64,000 bases of DNA from Thiocapsa rosea. GTDB taxonomy: Bacteria > Pseudomonadota > Gammaproteobacteria > Chromatiales > Chromatiaceae. The position numbers and the translations under genes are program-made. The notes below the pieces were generated by a model, which saw nothing but the letters and a program-made list of their open reading frames with translations, made no database searches and was not told the origin of the DNA. Shown here piece by piece: positions 7,612 through 20,387 of this stretch (positions are counted from its first letter, which is position 1; each line of letters opens with the position of its first letter). The stretch covers positions 5,188,501 through 5,252,500 of the forward strand of contig NZ_RBXL01000001.1 of assembly GCF_003634315.1 (NCBI RefSeq), in the 5' to 3' direction.

Positions 7612-9483
7612 TTACTCCCCGAAGAGCCGGCGCTTGGGGAACTCCTGGACCCGTTCGGGTCCCGGCGTGACCAGAGTCCGCCGGCCCTTGGCCAGCCGGT
7701 GGAGCACCCGCGACAGGCTGTCGAGCTCATCCACCGTGTTGTACAAGGCAAGGGAGGGCCGCACCGTCGCCTCGTGCCCGAAGTGGCGCACGATCGGCTG
7801 AGCACAGTGGTGACCGGCACGCACCGCGATCCCCTCGCGGTTGAGCTCCTCCCCCACCTCCGCCGGGCTGTAGCCGTCCAGCACGAAGGCGAGCACGCTC
7901 GCCTTCTCCCGCGCGGTGCCGATCAGGTGCAGCCCCGGCACCGCCTGCAGGAGCTGGGTGCCGTACTGCAGGAGATCGTGCTCGTAGCGGGCGATGTTGG
8001 CCAGTCCCAGCCGCTCCACGTACCTCAGGGCCTCGGCCAGTCCGACCGCATCGGCGATGTTGGGCGTACCGGCCTCGAAGCGGGCCGGCGGGCGCTGGTA
8101 GAGGGTGCGCTCGAAGGTCACGTCCGCGATCATGTTGCCGCCGCCCTGCCAGGGCTCCATCGCCTCGAGGACCTCCGGTTTTCCGTAGAGGGCACCGATG
8201 CCGGTCGGAGCGAAGATCTTGTGACCGGAGAAGACGAAGAAATCCGCGTCCAGGGCCTGCACGTCGACGGCCAGATGGGCGACCGACTGGGCACCGTCCA
8301 CCAAGACCCGCGCCCCGACCCGATGGGCCAGCTCGATGATCTCGGGCACCGGTGTGATGGTCCCGAGCGCGTTGGAGACTTGGCTGATGGCCACCAGCTT
8401 GGTGCGGTCGTTCAGCAGCTTCCGGTACTCGTCGAGCCGGATTTGACCGCTCGAATCCACCGGGATGACCCTCAAACGCGCGTCGACCTGAGCGGCCAAC
8501 TGCTGCCAGGGCACGATGTTGGCGTGGTGCTCCAGGAGCGAGACGACGATCTCGTCCCCCTGACCGACGTGGCGGGGTCCCCAGGCCTTGGCGACCAGAT
8601 TGATGGCCTCGGTGGTCCCCCGCACGAAGACGATCTCGTCCACCGATGAGGCCCCCAGGAAGCGCGCGACCGTCCGGCGGGCGTCCTCGTAGGCCTCGGT
8701 CGCCCGCGCCGCCAGCTCGTGCGCGGCGCGGTGGATGTTGGAGTTCTCGTGGCGGTAGAACTCGGCCAGGCGCTCGATCACCGCGTTGGGCTTCTGGGTC
8801 GTGGCGGCATTATCGAACCAGATCAGCGGTCGGCCGTGGACCCGCTCGTTCAGGATGGGGAAGTCGCGGCGGACCGCCCGGATATCGAACCCGGGATGCG
8901 CCTCGCCGACGAGGGTCCCCAAGGCGCGCTCGTCCGGGGCGGCTGCGTGGGGGTCCACGAAGTAGAAGAGCGAGGGCTGCTGCCGTCCCTGCGGCGCCTC
9001 CGTCGACCGCGGCGGCGACCTCCCGACCCCGGCCAGCCGGTCCCTGAGCTCATCCTCCTCCGGCAGCCCGTAGGTGCGTGGGATGAGGAGACCGGGAAGG
9101 GTGCCCGACCGACCGGTTTGGTCACGACCCGGAAGCTGTGCCGTGAATGCCCCTGGAGGCAATTGGTACAATGTATCAGCGACGAAGCCGGTGGTCAGAT
9201 CCGCGGGCGCGATCGCGCCGGCCGTGCTCGGTACCGGGACGGTCTCGAACCCTGGAACCTCGGCCCCGCCCCCCGCGGGAATCGCGGTTTGCGCGGCCGT
9301 CGGCCCGCCCGAGACCCGGGCGGGGAGCGCGAATGTCGCCTCGGCGGTGGCGCCCAAGGCGCTCGTGGCCATGGCGGCCAGGCGGTCCAGCAAGCCTTCA
9401 TCCAGACCTTGGGGCGGCAGAGCGCCCGCGATGAGCCCCGTCAGCCCGGCTAACCGATCACTTGTAGGTATGTGCGTAGTCAT
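7612..9483 (-). CDS. Cysteine desulfurase with N-terminal encapsulin-targeting extension
   Basis: SufS-type (class V) PLP enzyme releasing persulfide sulfur from cysteine; 623 aa against about 410 for ordinary SufS. Residues about 200-620 are the catalytic domain: FDNAATTQKP, VRGTTEAINLVA, DGAQSVAH, the PLP lysine K422 in SGHKIF, and the catalytic Cys560 in AGHHCAQ. Residues 1-200 are Ala/Pro/Gly-rich with no fold apparent and contain LAGLTGLIAGALP near the start. In characterised family 2A encapsulins such an extension carries the desulfurase into the shell. It overlaps the encapsulin gene by 26 bp, the expected cargo-shell pairing. Confidence 0.92.
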   Translation of the reverse strand: MTTHIPTSDRLAGLTGLIAGALPPQGLDEGLLDRLAAMATSALGATAEATFALPARVSGGPTAAQTAIPAGGGAEVPGFETVPVPSTAGAIAPADLTTGFVADTLYQLPPGAFTAQLPGRDQTGRSGTLPGLLIPRTYGLPEEDELRDRLAGVGRSPPRSTEAPQGRQQPSLFYFVDPHAAAPDERALGTLVGEAHPGFDIRAVRRDFPILNERVHGRPLIWFDNAATTQKPNAVIERLAEFYRHENSNIHRAAHELAARATEAYEDARRTVARFLGASSVDEIVFVRGTTEAINLVAKAWGPRHVGQGDEIVVSLLEHHANIVPWQQLAAQVDARLRVIPVDSSGQIRLDEYRKLLNDRTKLVAISQVSNALGTITPVPEIIELAHRVGARVLVDGAQSVAHLAVDVQALDADFFVFSGHKIFAPTGIGALYGKPEVLEAMEPWQGGGNMIADVTFERTLYQRPPARFEAGTPNIADAVGLAEALRYVERLGLANIARYEHDLLQYGTQLLQAVPGLHLIGTAREKASVLAFVLDGYSPAEVGEELNREGIAVRAGHHCAQPIVRHFGHEATVRPSLALYNTVDELDSLSRVLHRLAKGRRTLVTPGPERVQEFPKRRLFGE

Positions 9484-10384
9484 GGAACTTGCTTACCTCC
9501 ACGCCATCGAGCACCGCCAGGGCGTCCTCGGTGAGGACCGCAAGCGAGAAGTACAGGGAGACCAGATAGGAGGCGATGGCCTGACGGTTGATCCCCATGA
9601 AACGCACCGACAGCCCGAGCCCCTGCTCGCCGACCAGGCCGGGCTGGAAGAGCCCGACCACGCCCTGCCGGGCCTCGCCCACGCGCAGGACCAGAATCTG
9701 CGTCTTGTCGTCGACCACGGGCAGCTTATCCGAGGGGATCAGCGGGACCCCGCGCCAGGTGATGAACTGGGAGCCGAACAGGCTGACCGTCGGCGGCGGC
9801 ACCCCGCGGCGGGTCGCCTCGCGGCCGAACGCGGCGATCGCCAGCGGATGGGCGAGGAAGAAGGCGGGCTCCTTCCACAGCTTCACCAGAAGGTTGTCGA
9901 GGTCGTCCGGAGTGGGCGCACCCGCAAGTGTGGTGATCTTCTGGCCGGGATCGACGCTGGCGAGCAGACCGTAATCCGGATTGTTGATCAGCTCGTGCTC
10001 CTGGCGCTCCTTGACGGTCTCGATGGTCAGGCGCAGCTGCTCCTTGATCTGCTCGTGCGGGCTGCGGTAGAGGTCGGAGACCCGGGTATGAATATCGACG
10101 ACCGTAGTCAGTGCATTGAGGACGTACTCGCGCGGATTCTCTTCGAAATCGACGAAGGTCTCCGGCAGCTCGGCCTCGTCGCGGTGCGAGAGCGCGACCT
10201 CGACCTGTTGCGGATTCTTGACCTTATTCAGGCGCAGAATGCCCGCTTCCAACGGCACCCAAGGCAGCAGGTGAAGCAGCCAGCGCGGAGTGATGGTGAC
10301 GAGTTGCGGAACCGTCTTGGTGGCATTGGCCAGTTGTCGGGCGGCGGTGTCGCCGAGTGCGTGGTGATTTATCTGCTGAGCCAT
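9458..10384 (-). CDS. Family 2A encapsulin shell protein (SrpI-like)
   Basis: HK97-fold protein that assembles into a proteinaceous nanocompartment. From the ATG at 10384 it is 308 aa, the usual length for this family. AGAGG lies at good spacing from this ATG, while an ATG three bases earlier would be too close. The sequence shows the SrpI signature: ARQLANATKTVPQLVTITPR near the N-terminus, LPETFVDFE, STVVDIHTRVSDLY-like TTVVDIHTRVSDLY, RLTIETVKERQEHELI, APTPDDLDNLLVKLWK, FGREATRRGVPPPTVSLFGS and GLSVRFMGINRQAIASYL. No cyclic-nucleotide-binding insert is seen, which separates it from family 2B. The only cargo candidate is the overlapping cysteine desulfurase. Confidence 0.94.
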   Translation of the reverse strand: MAQQINHHALGDTAARQLANATKTVPQLVTITPRWLLHLLPWVPLEAGILRLNKVKNPQQVEVALSHRDEAELPETFVDFEENPREYVLNALTTVVDIHTRVSDLYRSPHEQIKEQLRLTIETVKERQEHELINNPDYGLLASVDPGQKITTLAGAPTPDDLDNLLVKLWKEPAFFLAHPLAIAAFGREATRRGVPPPTVSLFGSQFITWRGVPLIPSDKLPVVDDKTQILVLRVGEARQGVVGLFQPGLVGEQGLGLSVRFMGINRQAIASYLVSLYFSLAVLTEDALAVLDGVEVSKFHDYAHTYK

Positions 10385-10584
10385 CATGACCTCTTGAAGT
10401 GATGCGGGCCGGCACAGGCACCGGGCCGACATGTCGTTACCCCCGGCTGGGGGCAAATATGTACCTGACCGGTCATCTTCCGCCTGCCCCGCCCCTGGCT
10501 GCGGGCGCGGAGCATCGGCCGAACGGGTGACCCGGTCGTGGGAGGTGTGCCTGATCCTTCCCATGGCCTCCTGGACCACCAGCA

Positions 10585-10850
10585 GACCGCCGGTCGGTCC
10601 AGGAAGTAGAACCGTGGGACTGAGCGGCCGGGCAACCCATCGTTAAAACGGTACGGGCGCCTGTCGAAGCCGACCAACAGGCGTTGAAGATCGTCGTCCC
10701 CAGGCAGCCTCAGCGACTTAGCGTCAAGGCGTCGGGGAGCTTGGTCGGCAGACCGGGTGCGGGCATCCCTGGCAGACCATTGGCCGAAACCGGACGGATG
10801 ACCGGGACAATCCCCTCGGTCGCCGGCGCACCGAACCCCGGAGTCAGGGA
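10585..10850 (-). pseudogene. Decayed N-terminal remnant of a second encapsulin-cargo cysteine desulfurase
   Basis: Minus-strand frame 10710-10585 reads RLPGDDDLQRLLVGFDR, then RPYRFNDGLPGRSVPRFYFLD. This parallels GLPEEDELRDRLAGVGR ... QQPSLFYFVDP at residues about 139-177 of the intact desulfurase. Upstream, in another frame (about 10850-10711), a Pro/Gly-rich stretch (LTPGFGAPATEG, LPGMPAPGLPTKLPDAL) resembles the disordered targeting domain. The two parts are separated by a stop/frameshift, and the catalytic domain is missing. It lies just upstream of the encapsulin and in the same orientation as the C-terminal remnant at 5058-5295. Confidence 0.65.
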
Positions 10851-11024
10851 CTCGGCCTCCGCGGCAACGGCGGCCGAACTATGCCCCCGGAGCGGCGTCG
10901 AGCTCCGGCTCGCGCCCACTGCCCCACCTCGGCGGGGATTAGGTCCCCGTCGGGACCGCCACGGGGTCAGGATTCCACGTCGCCTGGACGCTGTTGTTGA
11001 GGGGGGTAATGTTGTCCGGCCGGC
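10851..11024. other. Gap between desulfurase remnant and cysK
   Basis: GC-rich sequence without a convincing reading frame. It may contain further unrecognisable parts of the decayed desulfurase N-terminus and the promoter of the encapsulin operon. Confidence 0.3.
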
Positions 11025-12002
<978 letters not shown>

Positions 12003-12151
12003 CGAATCCTCCTCAAGCCGTGTCGGCCTGGCCAATGGTGCAGCGCCGCGCCACACTTCAAATTGCTTGTGCACTCTAACGATCGCCCGCACGGATCCGA
12101 ACCAAGAAAAAGTCCGATGCTATGCAGCGAGACTGCAAACGACTCGGGAGC

Positions 12152-15321
<3,170 letters not shown>

Positions 15322-16155
15322 TCAGGACGCCGCCCGTGTCGGCGCCCGTGTCGGCACGGACACCGGGTCTCGGAACCAATCCCCCTCGACCAGCTCGGCC
15401 CCCAAGGCGGTCGCCTCGGTGAGATCGCCGGGGTGGGCGATCTTGTCGAGCCAGATGCCGAGGCCCTGCGCCGCTGCCCGGGCGAGCCAGTCGTTCAGGA
15501 CGTCCTGGTCCCGGAGGCATCGAAGCGCGGCGACATCCTGCAGCACCCAGCGCACGCCGATGCGGTGCAGGAGATCCCAATCGGTCTCGCCGAAATCCGG
15601 TCGCGTCGCCACCAGTCGGTAGCCCCGACGTGCAAAGCTGTGGGCCGCATCCTGGACGTGCGGATCGCGTTGCAGCGCCCGGCCGTCGAGGCGCAGCAGG
15701 ATCTGGCTCGGAATCAGGCCGAGCCGAGCCAGCAGATCCTCGAACACCTGACCGTGCTGCTCGGGGACCGCGCTCACATGGCGCAGGTGCACATCCAGAG
15801 CCAAACTGGCCCCGGGCTCATGCCCGCACCCGAGATGGTGCAGCGCGTGAAAGACCCGCAGGAAGCGGTCGAGGAACACGACGTCCTCGGGATCCCAGGC
15901 TTGGACATAGAGTGCCTCTGCGCGGACGGGAAGGCCGCGGCCGGTCTCCACGACACACCGAGCGCTGTAGGCGACCCGCTCCCCGTCGATCGCTCGGACC
16001 ACCGGGACTTGGTCGGGCCGGAGTCGAAAGCTCGCGACACCTGCGGTGAGGACGCCGTTGCGATACCGGAAACCCGCCTGCTTGCGCAAACGTGCTGCGG
16101 GATGCAGTTGGTGCAGGCGCTCGTTGAGATATTCGACGACCTGAGTCAGCGGCAT
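15322..16155 (-). CDS. Degenerate EAL-domain protein at the head of the met operon
   Basis: A 277-aa protein with the overall order of an EAL domain but without its catalytic signatures. The position of EAL reads YSARCVV. The KLD lysine is absent (RWVLQDVAAL). DDFGTG is replaced by RPDFGETDW, and the ending ALGAELVEGDWF matches the QGY/F-x-F strand. Cyclic-di-GMP hydrolysis is very unlikely; binding of a nucleotide or protein is possible. It is the first gene of a tightly packed operon with the hydrolase, metY and metX, an unusual partner for methionine synthesis. Confidence 0.7.
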   Translation of the reverse strand: MPLTQVVEYLNERLHQLHPAARLRKQAGFRYRNGVLTAGVASFRLRPDQVPVVRAIDGERVAYSARCVVETGRGLPVRAEALYVQAWDPEDVVFLDRFLRVFHALHHLGCGHEPGASLALDVHLRHVSAVPEQHGQVFEDLLARLGLIPSQILLRLDGRALQRDPHVQDAAHSFARRGYRLVATRPDFGETDWDLLHRIGVRWVLQDVAALRCLRDQDVLNDWLARAAAQGLGIWLDKIAHPGDLTEATALGAELVEGDWFRDPVSVPTRAPTRAAS

Positions 16156-16429
16156 GGCGGTGGTTTCTCTCTCGTCGAGTCAAGGAACAGAGCAGCTCAG
16201 CGTCGTGGCCTTGCGGAGGCCCTCGGAACGCCGGGAAAACAACTGAGATCGACGATAGCGCCGAACGGGGAGAAACAAAAAGAATATGAAACGATTTATT
16301 TATACCTGACAGAAATAAAGCGTCCCAGCAATCCGCTATCGAGCATGGAGCAAGACGGTCACGCGAAGGTCGACCCGATGGGGGTTAGGTCAGCCCAACA
16401 TTTTCCAGGTGCTTGATGCCCAGGGTGCT
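16156..16429. promoter_or_regulatory. Upstream region of the EAL-hydrolase-metYX operon
   Basis: Positions 16275-16325 are strongly AT-rich; the minus strand reads GTATAAATAAATCGTTTC. This lies about 130-170 bp before the operon start and is the only promoter-like stretch nearby. No riboswitch of the SAM or SAH classes was recognised by eye. Confidence 0.4.
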
Positions 16430-16627
16430 TTATGACCGGATACCACCGACGACGATGGCCGGGAACGCCATCAAGGCCGACAATACGAGCGAGCACAAAC
16501 CGGTCAGGCCCATCGAGGGTGCAACCCACGGGAAACCCCCGCCGACGAGCGCCCGATCGACGATCGCGACCCGCCCGCCGACGGAGATGTCGTACACAAC
16601 TTCCCCGAGGCAAAACCTCAATCCCAC
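16430..16627 (-). CDS. Small hydrophobic ORF downstream of fccB
   Basis: A 65-codon frame from GTG at 16627 with strong GC3 bias and a clear C-terminal membrane segment (GLTGLCSLVLSALMAFPAIV). The start could also be the internal ATG before GLTGLC. It is in the same frame as fccB, 40 bp after its stop, so it could also be old 3' sequence of a longer gene. No family was recognised. Confidence 0.35.
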   Translation of the reverse strand: MGLRFCLGEVVYDISVGGRVAIVDRALVGGGFPWVAPSMGLTGLCSLVLSALMAFPAIVVGGIRS

Positions 16628-16666
16628 CGCCCTTGGACACCGGACATCGAGCCCGGCGTCTCGGGC

Positions 16667-17932
16667 TCAGGTCAATACATCGGCCCAGATGTTGCGCGCC
16701 CATGCCAACGCGTAATCCGCCTCGAGTCGGTTACGCTCCGGCGAGAGACCGCCGGCCCCTTCCACGGGCAGTAGCGTGCTCTTCTCGGCGTCGAACGTGT
16801 AGACGCCTGCGACATGGACGGCCTGCGTGTCGGACACGAAGCTGTAGCAGGTATTGGCGATGATCGGCGCGGTATTTGGCTCGGCGCCGGCGAGCCGGGC
16901 AATGATCGCATCGGCAGCCACCTTCACGTGGTTGTTGGCCATGAAGCCCGATTTCGGCATGCCGGGTGACGCAACAATGGCATCGCCGATGACATGGATG
17001 CCGGGGATGGCCAGCGACTCGAAACCAAGATACTCGACCCCGCACCAACGATCGTCGGCGGTCACGAGCGGTGTCGCGATGAGCCCGGAGCGTTGCGGCG
17101 GGATGACATTGAAGAGATCGGCCTTGACACTTTCGAATTCCAGGATCGCCCGATTCTCCGCAAGCTCGAAATCGACCACCTGGTTATTGGGTCGGTACTC
17201 GATAATGTCCTTGTAGAGGCTATCCCAGGCATCGAGAAACAGGCCCTTCTTCGAGGTAATCTCCGGGTTGGCATCGAGCACGATCACCTTGCTGCGCGGC
17301 TTGTGCTGCTTGAAATAATTGGCGATCAAGCTGATGCGCTCGTAGGGTCCGGGTGGGCAACGGTAAGGCGGCGCGGGAATGGAGATGGCGAAGGTGTCGC
17401 CGTCGGGCAGCGCTTCGAGTTGCTTACGCAACTCCACCGTCTGCGGACCGGCCTTCCATGCATGCAGCACGCGTGACTGGGCCTCGGGGGAGTCGAGACC
17501 CGGAATGCGGTCGTAAAGAAAGTCGATACCGGGCGCGACGATCAGCCTGTCCCACGGCAGCGGGTCACCGTTGGCCAGGCGCACCTCACGCTTGTCCGGA
17601 TCGATGGCGACGGCCTCGTCGTGGACCAGTCGGATGTCATACTTCTCCAGTCCGTCATAAGCGAGGGTGATGTCCTCGATGTCCTTGACTCCGGCCAGGA
17701 CCAGGTTGCTGATGGGGCAGGAGACGAAATTGGAATTGCGCTCGACCAGGGTGACATCGAGGCCGGGCGCCCATTTCTTGAGATACTTCGCCGCAGTCGC
17801 GCCACCGAATCCGCCGCCGATGACGACTACGCGTCCTTGTACATTACCGGCGGCGAATGCAGCGGGGCCGGCAGCCAGCGTCGTGGCGAGAGCGGCCGAG
17901 GTTTTAAGAAAGGTGCGTCGATTCATGTTCAT
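16667..17932 (-). CDS. fccB: Sulfide dehydrogenase flavoprotein subunit (flavocytochrome c)
   Basis: Periplasmic FAD protein that oxidises sulfide and passes electrons to the cytochrome subunit. The ATG at 17932 follows a GAGG site overlapping the fccA stop; the product has 421 aa. It has a Tat signal (NRRTFLKTSAAL), a dinucleotide-binding motif RVVVIGGGFGG, and the three family cysteines: C72 in FVSCPISN (covalent FAD attachment in characterised FccB), the Cys in PPYRCPPGPYER, and the Cys in IANTCYSFV forming the redox disulfide. HVIGDAI near the C-terminus is the second FAD motif. Confidence 0.93.
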   Translation of the reverse strand: MNMNRRTFLKTSAALATTLAAGPAAFAAGNVQGRVVVIGGGFGGATAAKYLKKWAPGLDVTLVERNSNFVSCPISNLVLAGVKDIEDITLAYDGLEKYDIRLVHDEAVAIDPDKREVRLANGDPLPWDRLIVAPGIDFLYDRIPGLDSPEAQSRVLHAWKAGPQTVELRKQLEALPDGDTFAISIPAPPYRCPPGPYERISLIANYFKQHKPRSKVIVLDANPEITSKKGLFLDAWDSLYKDIIEYRPNNQVVDFELAENRAILEFESVKADLFNVIPPQRSGLIATPLVTADDRWCGVEYLGFESLAIPGIHVIGDAIVASPGMPKSGFMANNHVKVAADAIIARLAGAEPNTAPIIANTCYSFVSDTQAVHVAGVYTFDAEKSTLLPVEGAGGLSPERNRLEADYALAWARNIWADVLT

Positions 17933-17942
17933 GTCTCGTGCC

Positions 17943-18269
17943 TCAGTCCTTCGGTTGGGCCGCAAACCAGGCAGCAAGGGCCGCCAGCTCGTCGTCCGTA
18001 TAACCTTTGGCGTGCTGGTCCATGACCGTGGCCGGCCGATCTCCCGACTTGAATTCGAGCAACGCCACGTAGAGTTCCTCGTGATCACGACCGGCCAGTG
18101 CGATCATGCCCTTCTGTGCGCGGCCATCGGTCCCATGGCAGGCGGCGCAGGACGCGGCCCAGGCACGGACCTGGCCATCTACCCGATCATCGGAGGATGC
18201 GGTTTGAGTCACTGCCGCAGGCAGCGTCAAGGTCACGCCGAGCATGGCAGCTTTAATAATGGATCTCAT
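17943..18269 (-). CDS. fccA: Monoheme cytochrome c subunit of sulfide dehydrogenase
   Basis: A 108-aa exported c-type cytochrome: start ATG at 18269 behind GGAG, signal peptide (MRSIIKAAMLGVTLTLPAAV), one heme site CAACH, and an axial Met candidate in DQHAKGYTDDEL or the ATVMDQH region. The position before fccB, ten bases apart, identifies it as the electron acceptor of FccB. Some Chromatiaceae FccA, such as that of Allochromatium vinosum, are diheme and about twice as long; this one has only one heme, like green sulfur bacterial forms. Confidence 0.88.
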   Translation of the reverse strand: MRSIIKAAMLGVTLTLPAAVTQTASSDDRVDGQVRAWAASCAACHGTDGRAQKGMIALAGRDHEELYVALLEFKSGDRPATVMDQHAKGYTDDELAALAAWFAAQPKD

Positions 18270-18419
18270 GGGTTCTCCGGACAGACTGGTTGGTTTGAGT
18301 GTGGGGCTCTTCGTCTTCGCACAACCAAGCGAAACGAAGCGCATGCCCGCAGCAAAGGGTGGCAAGCCAACCGGCGCATGGGAACCAAGAATTGCCGATA
18401 AGGAAATCACGCTGGCGTT

Positions 18420-20387
18420 TCATCGTCCGGATCTCGCGCCCCCCTCATTGCCTGTCCGCACCGCGGACCAAGACCCCATCGATCGCCTGCGCCCCAGGTC
18501 ATCCAGGATACGTTCCGCGAGCAGGTGCGGCCGGGGCTCCACGACCATCGCGGCGCCGAACATCTCCGCCGTGTCCTCGTGGAAGAACCGCGAGACCGCC
18601 GCCGAGCCGCCGATGGGTGCGGGCACGCAGTGATAGGAGGGCACACCGAGCAGCCGGAAACCAAGCGCCGCGCCCACGCCTTTCTCATTACTCCATTCCG
18701 GGCTGGCGAAGGCGAAGGGCATGTCCCTGATCGGTCGCCCGGCCAGATCGGCCAGCGCCCGAAAGAGTCCCGAGGCGCGCGCGTTGTCGAGACACTCGCC
18801 CATGTGCCACACCGGCGGCAGCCCGCGCTCCGCGAGCAGCGTGCGTAGACCGGGGCCGGTGCGCTCCAGCGCCGTCTCGGTGCAGTAGCCGAGCTTGAGC
18901 AACGGGAAGGAGGCGCAGCCGTTGGTGAGGATCAGACAATCCGCTGCCAACAACGCATCGGCGACCTCACACAGGGTCTTTTCGTAGAGCACCTTGGGAT
19001 TGTTGCAGCCCACCAGATTGACGATGCCGTGAATCCGGCCATCGGCCAGCGCCTCCAGCAGATTCGGCAGCCCGTCGAAGGATTCTGTGATGCTTTCGAC
19101 CGAGAAGCCGATCTCGGCCTCCATCACCTGACGCGGCACGAAGACGTTGGCGGCACGCCGCAGCGGGAATTGATCGACGCCCATCCGCACGATTCGGCGG
19201 GCCAGCGCATGGACCTCGGCGAGGTTCGCGTGATGATGGTCGAAGCCGATGTGCTCGGCCCCCGGCAGGCGGCAGGAGTCGCTGGTGGTCACGACGCGGG
19301 TGTGGAAGCAGCGCGCCACGTCCATGATGCCGGGATAGACATCCTGGACATCGGCGATCCAGAGATCGAGCGCGCCTGTGCCCAGCACCAGCTCGGCGCC
19401 GATGGCGTTGGCCAGCGGACTGACGCCGCCGTGACGATACAGCGACGAGAGGCCCGAGCAGCAGATGCCGTAGAAGCGGATACCGGTCGCACCGCGTTCG
19501 GCGGCAAGCGCGCGCAGATCCGGGTCGTCGGCCGCCGTGACGATCGCCATCGGCAGCACCGGCGAATGACCGTGGATGGCGATATTGACCGTGTCCGGGT
19601 CGAGTGCGCCGAGATTGGCGGCGATGCGGTCGCGGCGCGGCGGGCCATAGAGGATGTCCATGGCGATCGAGGAGCCGAGCACGCTGCTCCAGGCGAAGGC
19701 AAGTCCGCAGCGCAGCAGTTGGCGCATGACGTTTTCCCAGTCGCCGTCGGTGCCTGTCCCGGTGCGGTGTAGCGCCTCGAAGACCTCGTGATAGGCACCG
19801 ATCGGCAGGATATCGAGCGCCTTCCAGACGGCGAGACGTTCCGGCGGCGCGAGCGCCTGGAGGGTGCGGTGCGCGCCGGGGACGGTGCGCGACAGATCTT
19901 CCAGCAGGATGTCGGCGATCTCGCCCGCGAGTTCGGGCAGACCCTTGGCCGGATCGTCAATGCCGAAGGCGCGGGCGATGGCGCGCGCCTTGGCCTCGCC
20001 CCGGATCGGCAGGGCCACGCGTCCCTCGGCGGCGGCCTTGAGCGTCAGCATGACCTCGCGTCCGCGCGCGCCGTGCGAGGCGACGCCGGCGGCGACCCAG
20101 CGCAGGATGTTGCGTGCCACGATCAGGTCGGCATCCGCTCCGCATACCCCGCGCGGGCTGCGTGCCGTTACTTTGCATGGGCCCATGTTGCAGATGCGGC
20201 AGCAGGTGCCGTCGAGCCCGAATCCGCAGTGGGCCTTCTGCGCATCGAAGCGGTCGAAGGCGGTCTCGATGCCGAGCGTCTCCATCTGCACCAGCATCTG
20301 GCGCACCGCCGGATCGGGGGTCTGCGCCATGACATCGGCCTTGGTGGGGAATCCCTTGCGCGCATCCTTGGAAGTCCGTGAGCTCAT
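18420..20387 (-). CDS. cooS: Anaerobic CO dehydrogenase catalytic subunit, atypical C-cluster
   Basis: A 655-aa CooS/prismane-fold protein. The B- and D-cluster cysteines are intact (C54, C62, C63, C66, C71, C82 in HCGFGLDGTCCRICNMGPCK and VCGAD). Most C-cluster ligands are also present: H274 in HGHSP, C310 in GICCSG, C461 in VGCNNP, C491 in TNGCAS, C532 in HMGECLDN and the acid/base K569 in SPEWSNEKG. The Cys expected in the DxQC segment is Asp349 (ADVQDVYPG). The cofactor or reaction may therefore differ from ordinary CO oxidation. Its start overlaps cooC (ATGA). Confidence 0.85.
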   Translation of the reverse strand: MSSRTSKDARKGFPTKADVMAQTPDPAVRQMLVQMETLGIETAFDRFDAQKAHCGFGLDGTCCRICNMGPCKVTARSPRGVCGADADLIVARNILRWVAAGVASHGARGREVMLTLKAAAEGRVALPIRGEAKARAIARAFGIDDPAKGLPELAGEIADILLEDLSRTVPGAHRTLQALAPPERLAVWKALDILPIGAYHEVFEALHRTGTGTDGDWENVMRQLLRCGLAFAWSSVLGSSIAMDILYGPPRRDRIAANLGALDPDTVNIAIHGHSPVLPMAIVTAADDPDLRALAAERGATGIRFYGICCSGLSSLYRHGGVSPLANAIGAELVLGTGALDLWIADVQDVYPGIMDVARCFHTRVVTTSDSCRLPGAEHIGFDHHHANLAEVHALARRIVRMGVDQFPLRRAANVFVPRQVMEAEIGFSVESITESFDGLPNLLEALADGRIHGIVNLVGCNNPKVLYEKTLCEVADALLAADCLILTNGCASFPLLKLGYCTETALERTGPGLRTLLAERGLPPVWHMGECLDNARASGLFRALADLAGRPIRDMPFAFASPEWSNEKGVGAALGFRLLGVPSYHCVPAPIGGSAAVSRFFHEDTAEMFGAAMVVEPRPHLLAERILDDLGRRRSMGSWSAVRTGNEGGARSGR

